Positions 23,968 through 32,918 of a stretch of DNA of 64,000 nucleotides are shown piece by piece. Below the pieces are notes generated by a model that saw only the letters and a program-made list of their open reading frames with translations, was not told the DNA's origin and did not search any database. The stretch is from Siphonodentalium dalli (lineage: Eukaryota > Mollusca > Scaphopoda > Gadilida > Siphonodentaliidae), in the NCBI GenBank assembly GCA_032622095.1, contig CP136063.1:209733934-209797933 (forward strand), written 5' to 3'. A program made the translations under genes and the position numbers. The first letter of the stretch is position 1. Every line of letters begins with the position of its first letter.

Positions 23968-25251
23968 ATATGACCGGCGGATAATATGTTCATATGAGAA
24001 CCTCCCCAACGTATGACCAGAGGATAATATGAGAACCTCCCTCGCGTATGACCGGTGGATAATATGAACCTCCACCACGTATGACCGGCAGATAATATGT
24101 TCATATCAGAACCTCCCCCGCGTATGACCGGAGGATAATATGAGAACTTCCCTCGCGTATGACCGGCGGATAATATGAACCTCCACCGCGTATGACCGGC
24201 AGATAATATGTTCATATTAGAACCTCCCCCGCGTATGACTGGCAGATAATATGAGAACATCCACCGCATATGAATGGCGGACACATAAGTTTTTAAGTCT
24301 ATAAACACTATTTGATTTGAATATTCTTTTGAATAGTCTTACCATTGACATATTCATTCGTTCAAACCAGTTGATCTATTTTGTAACTTGGCTTTTAGTC
24401 GCTGGGCTCCGGCATCTGGGCTTTTAGTCACAACTGAAATAAAAATAAGTGAGAATATCTTGGAGCGAATTTCTGCAACAATTTCACCGCCTGGTGGACC
24501 CATTTGGAAAAAAATGCATTCCCTGTGTCTAATTCTACATTTTGATATACTATACGCCCCATTATATTGAATATACTGGCTGAAATCGATCCTGTAATTG
24601 TAAACATCGAGTCTATTTTTAGCTGTTTTATCGGAGCGTGTTTGCGTGTTCGCCATTACAATATTCGCACTAAAACAGCCATATTGTAGCTAAAAACGAA
24701 TGCACAGTACTCCACTGCGTTATTTGATACCTAAAACTTGTTGTTTGCTAGTGTATTCATCGAGAAATCTAAATTCTAAACATTAATGTCGAACGCAGTT
24801 TTTCGTGTTTGTGGCATTTTATGTTAGGTCAGTTGTCGACCGGATAATGTAACTTCCGGTGTCCGGTCAGTGGCGGGGTTAATATGTGTGGATAGGGCGA
24901 ATGTGGACCTTTCGTTAGACACCAAAAGTAGCCCTCTATGCGCTGTATTCCTCGAGCTATCGGCCGTCCCACGCAATTTGAAAATCCTGTCCCGCAGATT
25001 GTCATGCTATCCCAAATTCCACCCCATGTTAGGTCAGTTGTCGATCAAATAATGCAACTTCTGGTGTTTGGTTAGTGGCGGGGTTAATATGTTTGGATAG
25101 GGCGAACGTGTGCCTTTCGTTCGACACCAAAATGAGCCCCCTACGCCCTGTATTCCTCGAGATATCGGCCGTCCCACGCAATTTGAAATTCTGTCCCGCA
25201 GATTGTCGTTTTGTCCCATATCCCATCCCATCCCGCAGATTGCCATGTCCC
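23968..25251 (-). repeat. Right inverted arm of the foldback element
   Basis: Reverse complement of 20546-21836, including about 290 bp of array units in opposite orientation. The flip happens abruptly at 23967/23968, inside a unit (GAGGGAGG|ATATGACCGG). Confidence 0.9.
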
Positions 25252-25259
25252 TAATTCTT
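25252..25259. repeat. Target site duplication TAATTCTT, right copy
   Basis: Identical to 20538-20545. Confidence 0.9.
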
Positions 25260-25636
25260 TCGGGTAGGACTGCCCTGCCAATGATCACACTGGTAACACT
25301 CATTGAACAAGTACCGAAAGAGATGAACAGGACACATGCTAACATTTTCAAAGAAACGAAACATGGAAATTTAAACTACATGTATAACAATTAAGTGTCA
25401 ACACAGTCGAAATATTTCAAGAACACGCGCACCCCACTGACCGTTACTTGGTAAGTTGCCACTAGCCAGCCAAAAACGATGAATTGATGACGTCACTTGA
25501 TCGATCTATAATTAGATGTCTATGTGACAGCGTGTCTGTTTCAAATGAATGTGTGGTTTTCTTCGGAAAGTATTTCGCTCGTTTTATTTCTAACTTCTAC
25601 TTATGGTGGTTTTCATGTGAAATGACGGATTAAATT

Positions 25637-25765
25637 ATAAGAAATAACTCTTGTTTCGATTAAGGTTATGAGTAATTATAATCAAATTTTTAAAAACATT
25701 TAAGAGTTTGTTATCTGTTTGTTGGTTGTAGCTGCATAACCTTAATCGAAAGTTGTTTCTTAAAT
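25637..25765. repeat. Imperfect inverted pair before the last FMO exon
   Basis: AAGAAATAACTCTTGTTTCGATTAAGGTTATG near 25640 pairs with CATAACCTTAATCGAAAGTTGTTTCTT near 25735-25763. The loop is about 65 bp. It could fold in the pre-mRNA about 120 nt upstream of the acceptor. Confidence 0.65.
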
Positions 25766-25885
25766 ATTTCAGCTTTTTCTAGTTGAGTAGACGATCACTT
25801 TTACCCACCCTTGAAACATCCGTTTTTTTGGTTTGTGGACAAATACATTTGTTTTGAGTGATGTGTACTTTTCACTTCGTTACAG

Positions 25886-26136
25886 GGAACATGTTCCTGG
25901 CGGATCCTAGGCTGTGGTACCACTGCTTATTCGGACCTTTAACGCCATACCAATATCGACTCAAGGGACCAGAGAAATGGTCGGGTGCGAGAGACGCCAT
26001 CTTAACTCAATGGGATCGCACTTTCTTCCCACTCAAAACACGGAAAGTGGAATCAAAAGAACCATTAATCGAACGCATCTTCCCGTTGATAATAATTATT
26101 GTAATCGCAGTCCTTGTGAGACTCTTCTTGTGGTAG
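25886..26136 (+). CDS. Flavin-containing monooxygenase, last coding exon with membrane anchor
   Basis: Starts GG|AAC after TTACAG (phase 1) and ends with TAG at 26134-26136. It contains the conserved animal FMO tail [20 protein letters not shown] followed by [17 protein letters not shown]. After a short linker it ends in a very hydrophobic segment, [18 protein letters not shown], the C-terminal ER membrane anchor typical of FMOs. The three exons give about 323 residues in one uninterrupted frame; animal FMOs are usually about 530, so the missing part is N-terminal. No RNA-level evidence is available here. Confidence 0.95.
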
Positions 26137-26278
26137 TAGACTTCATACCCATAAGCAATGTTTTTGGTCAGACGCGTGTGGAAAACACAGCAAACGCTAC
26201 ATGTATTTAACCATTATCCAGCAATGCATGCGTTATTTGAAATTGGATGCATCTCTTATAATCAGTTGACACATAGAG

Positions 26279-26421
26279 GATCTCACATGAGTATCTAGTT
26301 TATACGGAATTTATCAACCGAGTTCACTAAATTCGATTTGAGCCGAGGTTTACCGAGGCTAAAATAGAATTTAGAGGACGAGGTTGATAAATTACGTATA
26401 AAATAGGACGAGTGTGAGATA
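26279..26421. repeat. Hairpin MITE-like inverted repeat after FMO
   Basis: The left arm GATCTCACATGAGTATCTAG...GAATTTATCAACC...CTAAATTC pairs imperfectly with GAATTTAGAGGACGAGGTTGATAAATTACGTATAAA...GTGTGAGATAC. Arms are about 55 bp with a roughly 30-bp loop. It lies about 145 bp past the FMO stop and may fall in the 3' UTR. Confidence 0.75.
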
Positions 26422-26439
26422 CCTTTTATCACATGATCA

Positions 26440-26445
26440 AATAAA
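26440..26445 (+). promoter_or_regulatory. Candidate poly(A) signal AATAAA for FMO
   Basis: First AATAAA noticed after the FMO stop, about 300 bp downstream and beyond the hairpin. Position only; cleavage is not demonstrated. Confidence 0.3.
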
Positions 26446-27310
26446 CCCGAAGCAACGCGCAATATTCATCGAAAACAACAATCATAAACTACAGCGATCG
26501 CAAGTTATGTGAAGAACGCCGTGACGTCATCGCACGCGCTGATATTAAACGTGTCTATTACCGATAATTATGAAACTGCTTTTATGGCCAAATTATGTGA
26601 TAAAATCATTTATGCAATTGTCTGGAACTATTATTCCATTAGCACCCCTTTGGTCACAATTACCTCCATGTAATTGAGTAGTATTTAAACTACAATTTAA
26701 ACAAAACCCACAGCAATTTCACTCACGTTGGGCGTGGTTTGGCCATAATGTTCTGACGGATATACCATATAAAGTAGGATTGAAGCCTGAAATTATGATC
26801 AAGTTTGTTACATCTCGGCCTGGATCCTGGGATCAACATACAATATAGATAGGTCAAGAACAATGTGCAGAAAGATTTATTCCACTCATAGACTTCGTGA
26901 AAATCATTTCAACAGGGAACAATAAAGAACTTTCCTATAGTTCATATATTCCTAATATGGTAAATAATAAAGAGCGTTCACTTCATGATCGGATATGTGA
27001 AATAAATAAATCCTTAGATAATCATGCATGTCTTGGAACTGGCGGCTTAAATATCGTGTGGGGCCGCGTATGCACATTGTATGAGTCATTTAAAACTGGG
27101 CATGGGAATAAAATCCGGCCCAGGTTAAGTCATCCCTGATCTAATTCGACGTTGGCGGAAGTGGCTGATGTTCTTGCAAGTCCGGCTCCCTGTTGGAGGT
27201 TTCATCAGAATGTTCCCACACAGTAAGAAACAGCGTATTTGATTGGGCAGTGTGCCGCGCAACATATCCCATGTTTACGTCTAGAGCGTCAACATAATAT
27301 TTGTGAAATC
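26446..27310. other. Intergenic, nothing recognised
   Basis: AT-rich sequence between FMO and the Ngaro element. The open frame at 26897-27139 shows no family features. Confidence 0.45.
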
Positions 27311-27537
27311 GGTTACTTTTATGATACCATCTTAACATGATTAATCTTCTCGGAAAAGCTTGAACTCCGCGTCGACATATTGTTTTTCCTCCTCAAAGAA
27401 TAATGTTTCGCTTTGTTTCATTGGTCCAACGCATATAATTTTATCCAATCATGATATGTCGCTAAGGGTGATAACCCGTTAGTACTAGCGATTTGATTGG
27501 TCATATTTGTTTAGGTTCACTTCCGCGTTAATTTCTG
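27311..27537 (+). repeat. Ngaro repeat A1
   Basis: Matches 32582-32807 from GGTTACTTTTATGATACCATC to CCGCGTTAATTTCTG, with a few substitutions and a one-base indel. Confidence 0.93.
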
Positions 27538-28036
27538 GAAAGCTTTGCTGAGGTTTTATGCCGCTTGGATTCGTAAAATCGAACATGGGCAGAACCATTG
27601 GAATTATACTCCATCTGACATTGAGGTACCTCTGTTGGCTGGGTCAACCAGACAATTCCGTGGTCCAAGAAAGTATCAGAGTAGCTATCAGTCCAATAAT
27701 CAGAATCCTAGAGGGGGTCAGGGTAGCTATCAGTCCAATAGCTATTCACAAATGTCTACTAACAATAATCAGAATCCTGGAGGGAGTCAGGGTAGCTATC
27801 AGTCCAATAGCTATTCACAAATGTCTACTAACAACAATTCTAGAAGTCCTGATTACAAATGGTTCTGTCCAGACTACCAACGGCAAAAATGTGGAGAATC
27901 ATCTCCACATGCAAAAACCATATTCAATATATCGCGCACTGTCCACCATATCTGTGCAACTTGCTTTGCAAAAGACAAAGCACAGCTCCCACATCCGGAA
28001 AGTTCTTCTGCATGTCCTTACTTCGGGGACAAATGA
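27538..28036 (+). pseudogene. Ngaro gag, N-terminally truncated, with zinc-finger module
   Basis: The frame begins directly against A1 (LRFYAAWIRKIE...) with no ATG, so the N-terminal part of Gag appears deleted. A near-perfect tandem duplication of SYQSNSYSQMSTNNN-type sequence spans about 27690-27840. The C-terminal part WFCPDYQRQKCGESSPHAK...HHICATCFAKDK...HPESSSACP is the Cys/His cluster seen in Ngaro/DIRS Gag proteins, probably nucleic-acid binding. A TGA at 28034-28036 ends it; the same frame continues downstream. Confidence 0.75.
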
Positions 28037-28318
28037 CATATGTGTCAGAAAGTAGGGATCACCGATATCTTGAATTCTAAATCTATTAATACACACAATG
28101 CAATTGATCCCGCATTATGTGATTGGAGCAGTGATCCAGAATTTGATTGGGGTGATTTTGAACCACCCTCACCCACGTCACTGTCCTCTGATTGTAAAAA
28201 TAATTTGGATGTGTGTCTTAACACTACAACTGAAGTAGTTTCCAATAACTCAGTTCTTGATGTAAAAAATGAAGTTAATAAAGAATTTGACACCTTAGTA
28301 GACATGTGGCAGAAATAA
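28037..28318 (+). CDS. Ngaro linker frame between gag and pol (acidic)
   Basis: In the same frame as gag and RT, between the TGA at 28034 and a TAA at 28316. It is acidic and low-complexity (CDWSSDPEFDWGDFEPPSPT), with no recognised domain. It may be the C-terminus of Gag or the N-terminus of Pol, separated by nonsense mutations or by stops suppressed at translation. Confidence 0.45.
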   Translation, partial: HMCQKVGITDILNSKSINTHNAIDPALCDWSSDPEFDWGDFEPPSPTSLSSDCKNNLDVCLNTTTEVVSNNSVLDVKNEVNKEFDTLVDMWQK

Positions 28319-30073
28319 TATCCAGTTTTTTACCCAGACTTGTTGGACTCAACCACACAAACAACAAGCTTACCAATTGACAAACCATATGTTGATCAAA
28401 CCTTGATATCTAAACAGAATTTGTCTGATACAGTTATTGACAGCTGTTGTCAGCCTTCCACGATTGCCTTTATTGAGGCAAACCGAAGGATCACTGAATC
28501 AGGTCTCCCCAATATTTTGGAATGCAAAATTCCTGTTTATTCAAATTTAAATCTTGGGAACCAAATTAACGACAAACAGAGAACTCTCTTTCCAAATCAT
28601 AGGGGAGCCCTACAGTATCCGGAAGTATTGTCCAATTACATTATGAAAGAACAACTCAACAATTCAGTGATTGGTCCATTTGATAAAAATCCATTTAGTA
28701 ATGAAATTCATATATCCCCATTGAACACAGTCCCAAAAAGAGACTCGGTTGAAAGGAGAATAATATTTGACCCAAGTTTCCCTTTGGGCCATTCTATTAA
28801 TGAGCACATTCCAGACAATAATTATCTGGGTCAACCCATCAAAGTAGTTTACCCAACAGTTTATCATTTGGTGGAGTTAATTAAGAAACTTGGACGGGGT
28901 TGCCTGCTATACAAGAAAGACTTAAAAAATTCATACAGACAAGTTTTTATCGATCCCGGTGATATTCATCATTTGGGATTTATTTGGGACGATCAAATTT
29001 ATTTTGACACCGCCTTACCGATGGGTTTGAAGTCTTCAGCATACATCTTCCAAAGAGTTTATTCCATGATTACTTACATGATGGGAAGAAAGGGATATTT
29101 CCTGTTAAACTACTTGGACGATTTTGCTGGAGCAGACACACCCAAAACAGCTATGTTAGCCTATAAGCATTTAGGTGAATTGTTGTCCAATTGTGGTTTG
29201 GTCGAGTCTGTTGAGAAGGCAAGGGCTCCACATACTTCCATGACATTCCTTGGTATACAATTTGACACAGTGTCCCTTACCTTAACCATTACTCATGATA
29301 GAATAGAAGAAATCTTAGAATTAATTAACCTTTGGTCGAACAAAAAAAAGGCCTCACTGAGAGAATTGCAACCCCTTCTTGGAAAACTTCACTTTATCAG
29401 TCAATGTATTAGGCCAAGCAGATTGTTTGTTTCCAGACTATTAGTGTGGCTAAAATCATTTGATTCCCTTCATCCCAAGAAAAGAATTGCTATTCAACAA
29501 TTTGATTTCAAAGACTTACTCTGGTGGGCAATATTTTTGAAAGAATACAATGGAATCTCGATGCTGTATATGGAAGAATGGTCTCATCCCGATGAAGTCT
29601 TCTCAACAGACGCGCGTCTTTCTGTGTGTGGGGGGATGTCCAATGACGAATATTTTCATACATCATTTTCCTCAACTATTTTACATAAGCATCTAGACAT
29701 CAATTCATTGGAGTTATTAACCATATGTGTAGCACTAAAACTCTGGGGCAATAAATTTGCAGGAAAAAGGATAAAAATATATTGTGACAACTTGGCCTCT
29801 GTTACGGTGATCAATACCGGGAAAACAAAGGATAAATTTTTACAATCATGTTTAAGAGAAATTTGCTATTTGGCAGCTACATATCAGTTTGAAGTTAGAA
29901 GTGTGCATTTAAGTAGTAACTCCAATAGGATTGCAGATATGTTGTCTAGATGGGAATCAGAATCTTATGCAAAATCACAGTTTCTCACAATTATGGCAGA
30001 ACACAATATATTAAACATATTACTCTGTATACCAGTAGAAGACAACATGTTTGAATTTGAACACGACTGGTGA
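28319..30073 (+). CDS. Ngaro reverse transcriptase-RNase H
   Basis: Open for about 585 codons. RT blocks: SPLNTVPKRDSVERRIIFDP, KKDLKNSYRQVFIDP (motif A aspartate), PMGLKSSAYIFQRV (motif B), YLDDFAGA (motif C, both aspartates) and MTFLGIQFD. RNase H follows with STDARLSVCGG, INSLELLTICVAL, IYCDNLASVTVIN and SNSNRIADMLSRW, so all four acidic catalytic positions are present. The YLDDF and SRW signatures are typical of DIRS/Ngaro RTs. No in-frame stop interrupts it. The first methionine is unclear, since the frame is open from the TAA at 28316. The 3' end overlaps the start of the recombinase frame. Confidence 0.92.
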   Translation, partial: YPVFYPDLLDSTTQTTSLPIDKPYVDQTLISKQNLSDTVIDSCCQPSTIAFIEANRRITESGLPNILECKIPVYSNLNLGNQINDKQRTLFPNHRGALQYPEVLSNYIMKEQLNNSVIGPFDKNPFSNEIHISPLNTVPKRDSVERRIIFDPSFPLGHSINEHIPDNNYLGQPIKVVYPTVYHLVELIKKLGRGCLLYKKDLKNSYRQVFIDPGDIHHLGFIWDDQIYFDTALPMGLKSSAYIFQRVYSMITYMMGRKGYFLLNYLDDFAGADTPKTAMLAYKHLGELLSNCGLVESVEKARAPHTSMTFLGIQFDTVSLTLTITHDRIEEILELINLWSNKKKASLRELQPLLGKLHFISQCIRPSRLFVSRLLVWLKSFDSLHPKKRIAIQQFDFKDLLWWAIFLKEYNGISMLYMEEWSHPDEVFSTDARLSVCGGMSNDEYFHTSFSSTILHKHLDINSLELLTICVALKLWGNKFAGKRIKIYCDNLASVTVINTGKTKDKFLQSCLREICYLAATYQFEVRSVHLSSNSNRIADMLSRWESESYAKSQFLTIMAEHNILNILLCIPVEDNMFEFEHDW

Positions 30074-31110
30074 ATCACAATTATTTATCCAGGAATTCAG
30101 TAATGGGCATTTTTCCAATTCGTCTCTTGTAGATATGGAACTTCAAGCATTGAAACGAGAAACAAGAGTCTCACATCAAGCAGCCTTCGCTGAAGGCACA
30201 AAGAAAAACTTACACACAAATCCTGCTATATTTACAATTTTGTATATATTTCAATTTCACTCCACTGCCATCTACAGGGCAGATTTTAGGTCTGTATGCT
30301 CGGTTCCTTAGCCGGTCCTTTAAGTCCACTTCTTCCATTCAAAACTATTTATCAGGTGTAAAAATTTTACATATTATTCAGAATTACAGCATTGAAGCAT
30401 TTCATTCCTATTATTTAAAGTTGCTACTAAAATGTGTTGCAAGATTAAATCCTCATTGTCCAAAGCGGGCCTTGCCCATAACTCCAAACATTTTGAATGA
30501 ATTCCTTCACTTTATGGATTTATCTTTTCCTTTGGAAGCCACTTTTTGGTGTCTATTTATTATGGCCTTTTTTCTAATGGCTAGGGAATCAAATTTAGTT
30601 CCCATTTCAAAATCTACCGTTAATGCTGTAAATGTTCTCCACCGATCCGATATTGAATGTTTGGACGACAAACTCGTTATTACCATACGATGGTCAAAAA
30701 CAATTCCGTTTGGAGAGAGAAAACTGAGAATTCCCATAACTAATATTCCTGGCTCTAAATTTTGTCCTGTTGTCGCATACAAAAATATGGTCCCATTGGT
30801 ACCTGCACCATGCAGTGCACCAGCATTCATTAGGTTATCACACAAAAAACAGATTCCTATCACTTATTCCGATCTGACTCAGAAACTGAAGATACTAATA
30901 ACTTTGACCGGTCGGGATCCACTCCTTTACTCATCCCATTCCTTTAGACGTGGTGGAGCTACATGCGCCTTCCAAACCCATGTTCCATCAGAGCTTATAC
31001 AAACACACGGATATTGGGTTAGCGATGCCTACAAAGTCTACTTAGAATTTTCACAATTAGACAAATTGTCGGTTTCAAAACATATGGCAGCAGCACTAAA
31101 TAGTTTCTAA
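30054..31110 (+). pseudogene. Ngaro tyrosine recombinase with one frameshift
   Basis: The N-terminal core-binding part LKRETRVSHQAAFAEGTKKNL is in one frame up to about 30214. The continuation FNFTPLPSTGQILGLYARFL...IQNYLSGVKILH and the whole catalytic domain are in another frame from there to a TAA at 31108. The break falls in a CACACA run near 30210-30220. The catalytic domain keeps MARESNLVP (first Arg), HSFRRGGA (H-x-x-R), HGYW and YKVYLEF (the nucleophile Tyr). It therefore encodes a full set of R-H-R-[HW]-Y residues. It would integrate circular cDNA in the intact element. Confidence 0.85.
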
Positions 31111-31642
31111 TTTATTTACAGGACGAAGGAATAAGGCGTATTTATTGGGGGATTCAATCGTCAAGTACGTCTCAAGTATTGGTGGAACAAAAATTCAGTG
31201 TCTTCGCGGAGCAACAATTGGTAGTTTGACAAGTTTTGTTAAAAAATCAGAGTCCCTCATCCGCTCTTTTGACTGTGTTTTGATTCATGTTGGGACTAAC
31301 GACATTCCTTCGGACATGAAGGTAGAAGATTTTGCATCAGCATATGGCAATCTGATTGGGGTTCTTAGGGGCTTCCAGGTAAAAATTATCATGTCGTCAA
31401 TTTTACCAAGACCAGTGGACTATGAGAAAACGAAGAACCGGGTATTTAAAGTGAAAAAAATTCTGAAGGAACTTTGTCAACTCCACAATGTAACATTTGG
31501 TCATTATTTTAAGCCTTTCCTAAAGAAAGGGGGAATCCCCGATCGGTCATTATTTGCTATCAATGATGGTGGCCTCCATCTTAACTTTTTAGGCTCCAGA
31601 GTTTTAACAGGGCGTTTCATACAATTCATAAAACAAATGTGA
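31100..31642 (+). CDS. Ngaro SGNH-hydrolase-like ORF without an upstream ATG
   Basis: The frame is open from 31100 to TGA at 31640. It has LLGDSIVKY (nucleophile Ser block), LIHVGTNDIP (Asn block) and NDGGLHLNFLG (D-x-x-H block), the spacing of SGNH/GDSL esterases. From memory, some Ngaro elements and CR1 ORF1 proteins also carry an esterase-like domain. No ATG precedes the GDS block: the frame reads through LFTGRRNKAYLLGDS. Right before it is TTTCTAATTTATTTACAG, which resembles a 3' splice site and overlaps the recombinase stop. Expression by splicing or as a fusion is possible. Confidence 0.8.
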   Translation: MVSNLFTGRRNKAYLLGDSIVKYVSSIGGTKIQCLRGATIGSLTSFVKKSESLIRSFDCVLIHVGTNDIPSDMKVEDFASAYGNLIGVLRGFQVKIIMSSILPRPVDYEKTKNRVFKVKKILKELCQLHNVTFGHYFKPFLKKGGIPDRSLFAINDGGLHLNFLGSRVLTGRFIQFIKQM

Positions 31643-31684
31643 AGATTTTACATATAATAGTATTACTCTGGTAGTTATAAAGGG

Positions 31685-32090
31685 ATAACACTTATTATCT
31701 GACATTACTTATCCATATTTTCCTTTCTTTCACCAGGGGTCGACCCGGGGTCAGCATGGGCTCTGGGCTTCCCAGAGTTAGTCACCTCAAGTCAAATATC
31801 CTTCGGTGAGGCTTGGGGGTCTAACTTGTGCAGGTGTTAGATTGGAATCTATTGGTCACATTGTGGTATTTGTATTGTATCAATAGATAACACTTATTAT
31901 CTGACATTACTTATCATTTTTTTTCCTTTCTTTCACCAGGGGTCGATCCGGGGTCAGTATGGGCTCTGGGCTTCCCAGAGTTAGTCACTCCAAGTCAAAT
32001 ATCCTTCGGTGAGGCTTGGTGGTCTAACTTGTGCAGGTGTTAGATTGGAATGTATTGGTCACAATCGTTGTGGTATTTGTATTGTATTAA
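31685..32090 (+). repeat. Tandem duplication (unit about 202 bp) in the Ngaro 3' region
   Basis: ATAACACTTATTATCTGACATTACTTATC begins copies at 31685 and 31887. Both include CCAGGGGTCGA[C/T]CCGGGG and the hairpin CTCTGGG-CTT-CCCAGAG. Function unknown. Confidence 0.9.
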
Positions 32091-32303
32091 TATGTCTATT
32101 AATCATGTATATAATTATAATGATTTTTCTGTACAGAAGTACAGCAAGTATTACTTCATCCACAGCAAGTATTACTTCATACACATGTATGTGAAGTTGC
32201 TAGTCGCCATGAACTTGAGGAAGTTGAGGTAGGATAGACACACATTATCCTTTACCCACCATTAATGTACTATCCCATTATTTTTTGGCCGACCTTCGGT
32301 TTG

Positions 32304-32581
32304 GCAGAAAAAGCCAAAAATTCCATATACTGGGATAGTTGATTAACACAATTATTTATATTTTGCATTGCAGTACCGATACCTGCAATAACAATATATC
32401 ATTCTAATTTCTATGACTCGTATGAGTATAATTATAAAATATTAATTATTATGTTTCAATTTTGACATTTTGTTTATGTCATTAATAGTCTAATGATATC
32501 GATGTTGGGGAGCATAGCTCCCCACATTTTGGCAAATAAATTTTATATAAAACACTTGGGAGTTATTATTTCTGGGAGATT
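32304..32581 (+). repeat. Ngaro repeat B1
   Basis: Matches 32919-33195 from GCAGAAAAAGCCAAAAAT to CTGGGAGATT. Contains the perfect hairpin GGGGAGC-ATA-GCTCCCC at 32507-32523. Confidence 0.93.
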
Positions 32582-32807
32582 GGTTACTTTTATGATACCA
32601 TCTTAAAATGATTAATCTTCTCGGAAAGCTTGAACTCCGCGTCGACATTTTGTTTTTCCTCCTCAAAGAATAATGTTTCGCTTTGTTTCATTGGTCCAAC
32701 GCATATAGTTTTATCCAATCATGATAGGTCGCTAAGGAAGACAACCCGTTAGTACTAGCGATTTGATTGGTCAGATTTGTTTAGGTTCACTTCCGCGTTA
32801 ATTTCTG
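32582..32807 (+). repeat. Ngaro repeat A2
   Basis: Second copy of 27311-27537, directly abutting B1. Confidence 0.93.
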
Positions 32808-32918
32808 AAAAAAATCATTATTCGAATTTTGACTTTGAGCGTGATTAACTCTCTTTTTATTTCCCACCCACCCAAAAATTACCCAAAGTATTTAGATATT
32901 TCATTTTGTCATTGTATT

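Larger units (their letters stand above)
20546..25251. mobile_element. Foldback-type DNA transposon, 4.7 kb, non-autonomous
   Basis: The outer ends are perfect inverses for the first bases (GGGACATG... / ...CATGTCCC). The inverted arms run about 1.28 kb each (20546-21836 and 23968-25251), with only scattered substitutions and one visible small indel (extra TATATA in the left arm near 21185). Between the arms lies a 2.1-kb tandem array. A perfect 8-bp duplication, TAATTCTT, flanks the whole. No transposase-like frame is present; open frames come from the 111-bp array period. Known superfamilies with 8-bp duplications include hAT, P and Merlin. The GGG terminus does not fit the usual CAG/TAG of hAT, so the class is left open. 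It sits in an FMO intron. Confidence 0.9.
17489..25885 (+). other. FMO intron, 8.4 kb, with tandem repeat and foldback element
   Basis: Donor GTGAGT at 17489, acceptor CGTTACAG ending at 25885, phase 1. It holds the 17.8-18.5 kb tandem repeat, a CT microsatellite, the 4.7-kb foldback element and a short inverted pair just before the acceptor. Confidence 0.85.

Noticed and set aside
21496-24308. Overlapping open frames with HTRGRFSYYPPVIR-type repeats on both strands
   Set aside because: By-product of the 111-bp higher-order period of the foldback array; frames are open in several registers at once.
28340-30073. Retroviral or LTR-retrotransposon pol
   Set aside because: There are no LTRs, protease or DDE integrase; the split A/B repeats and the tyrosine recombinase identify a DIRS-order element.
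31145-31642. Independent host esterase gene
   Set aside because: It lies between the recombinase and the B1 repeat of the Ngaro element, in the same orientation, without its own ATG. It belongs to the element.
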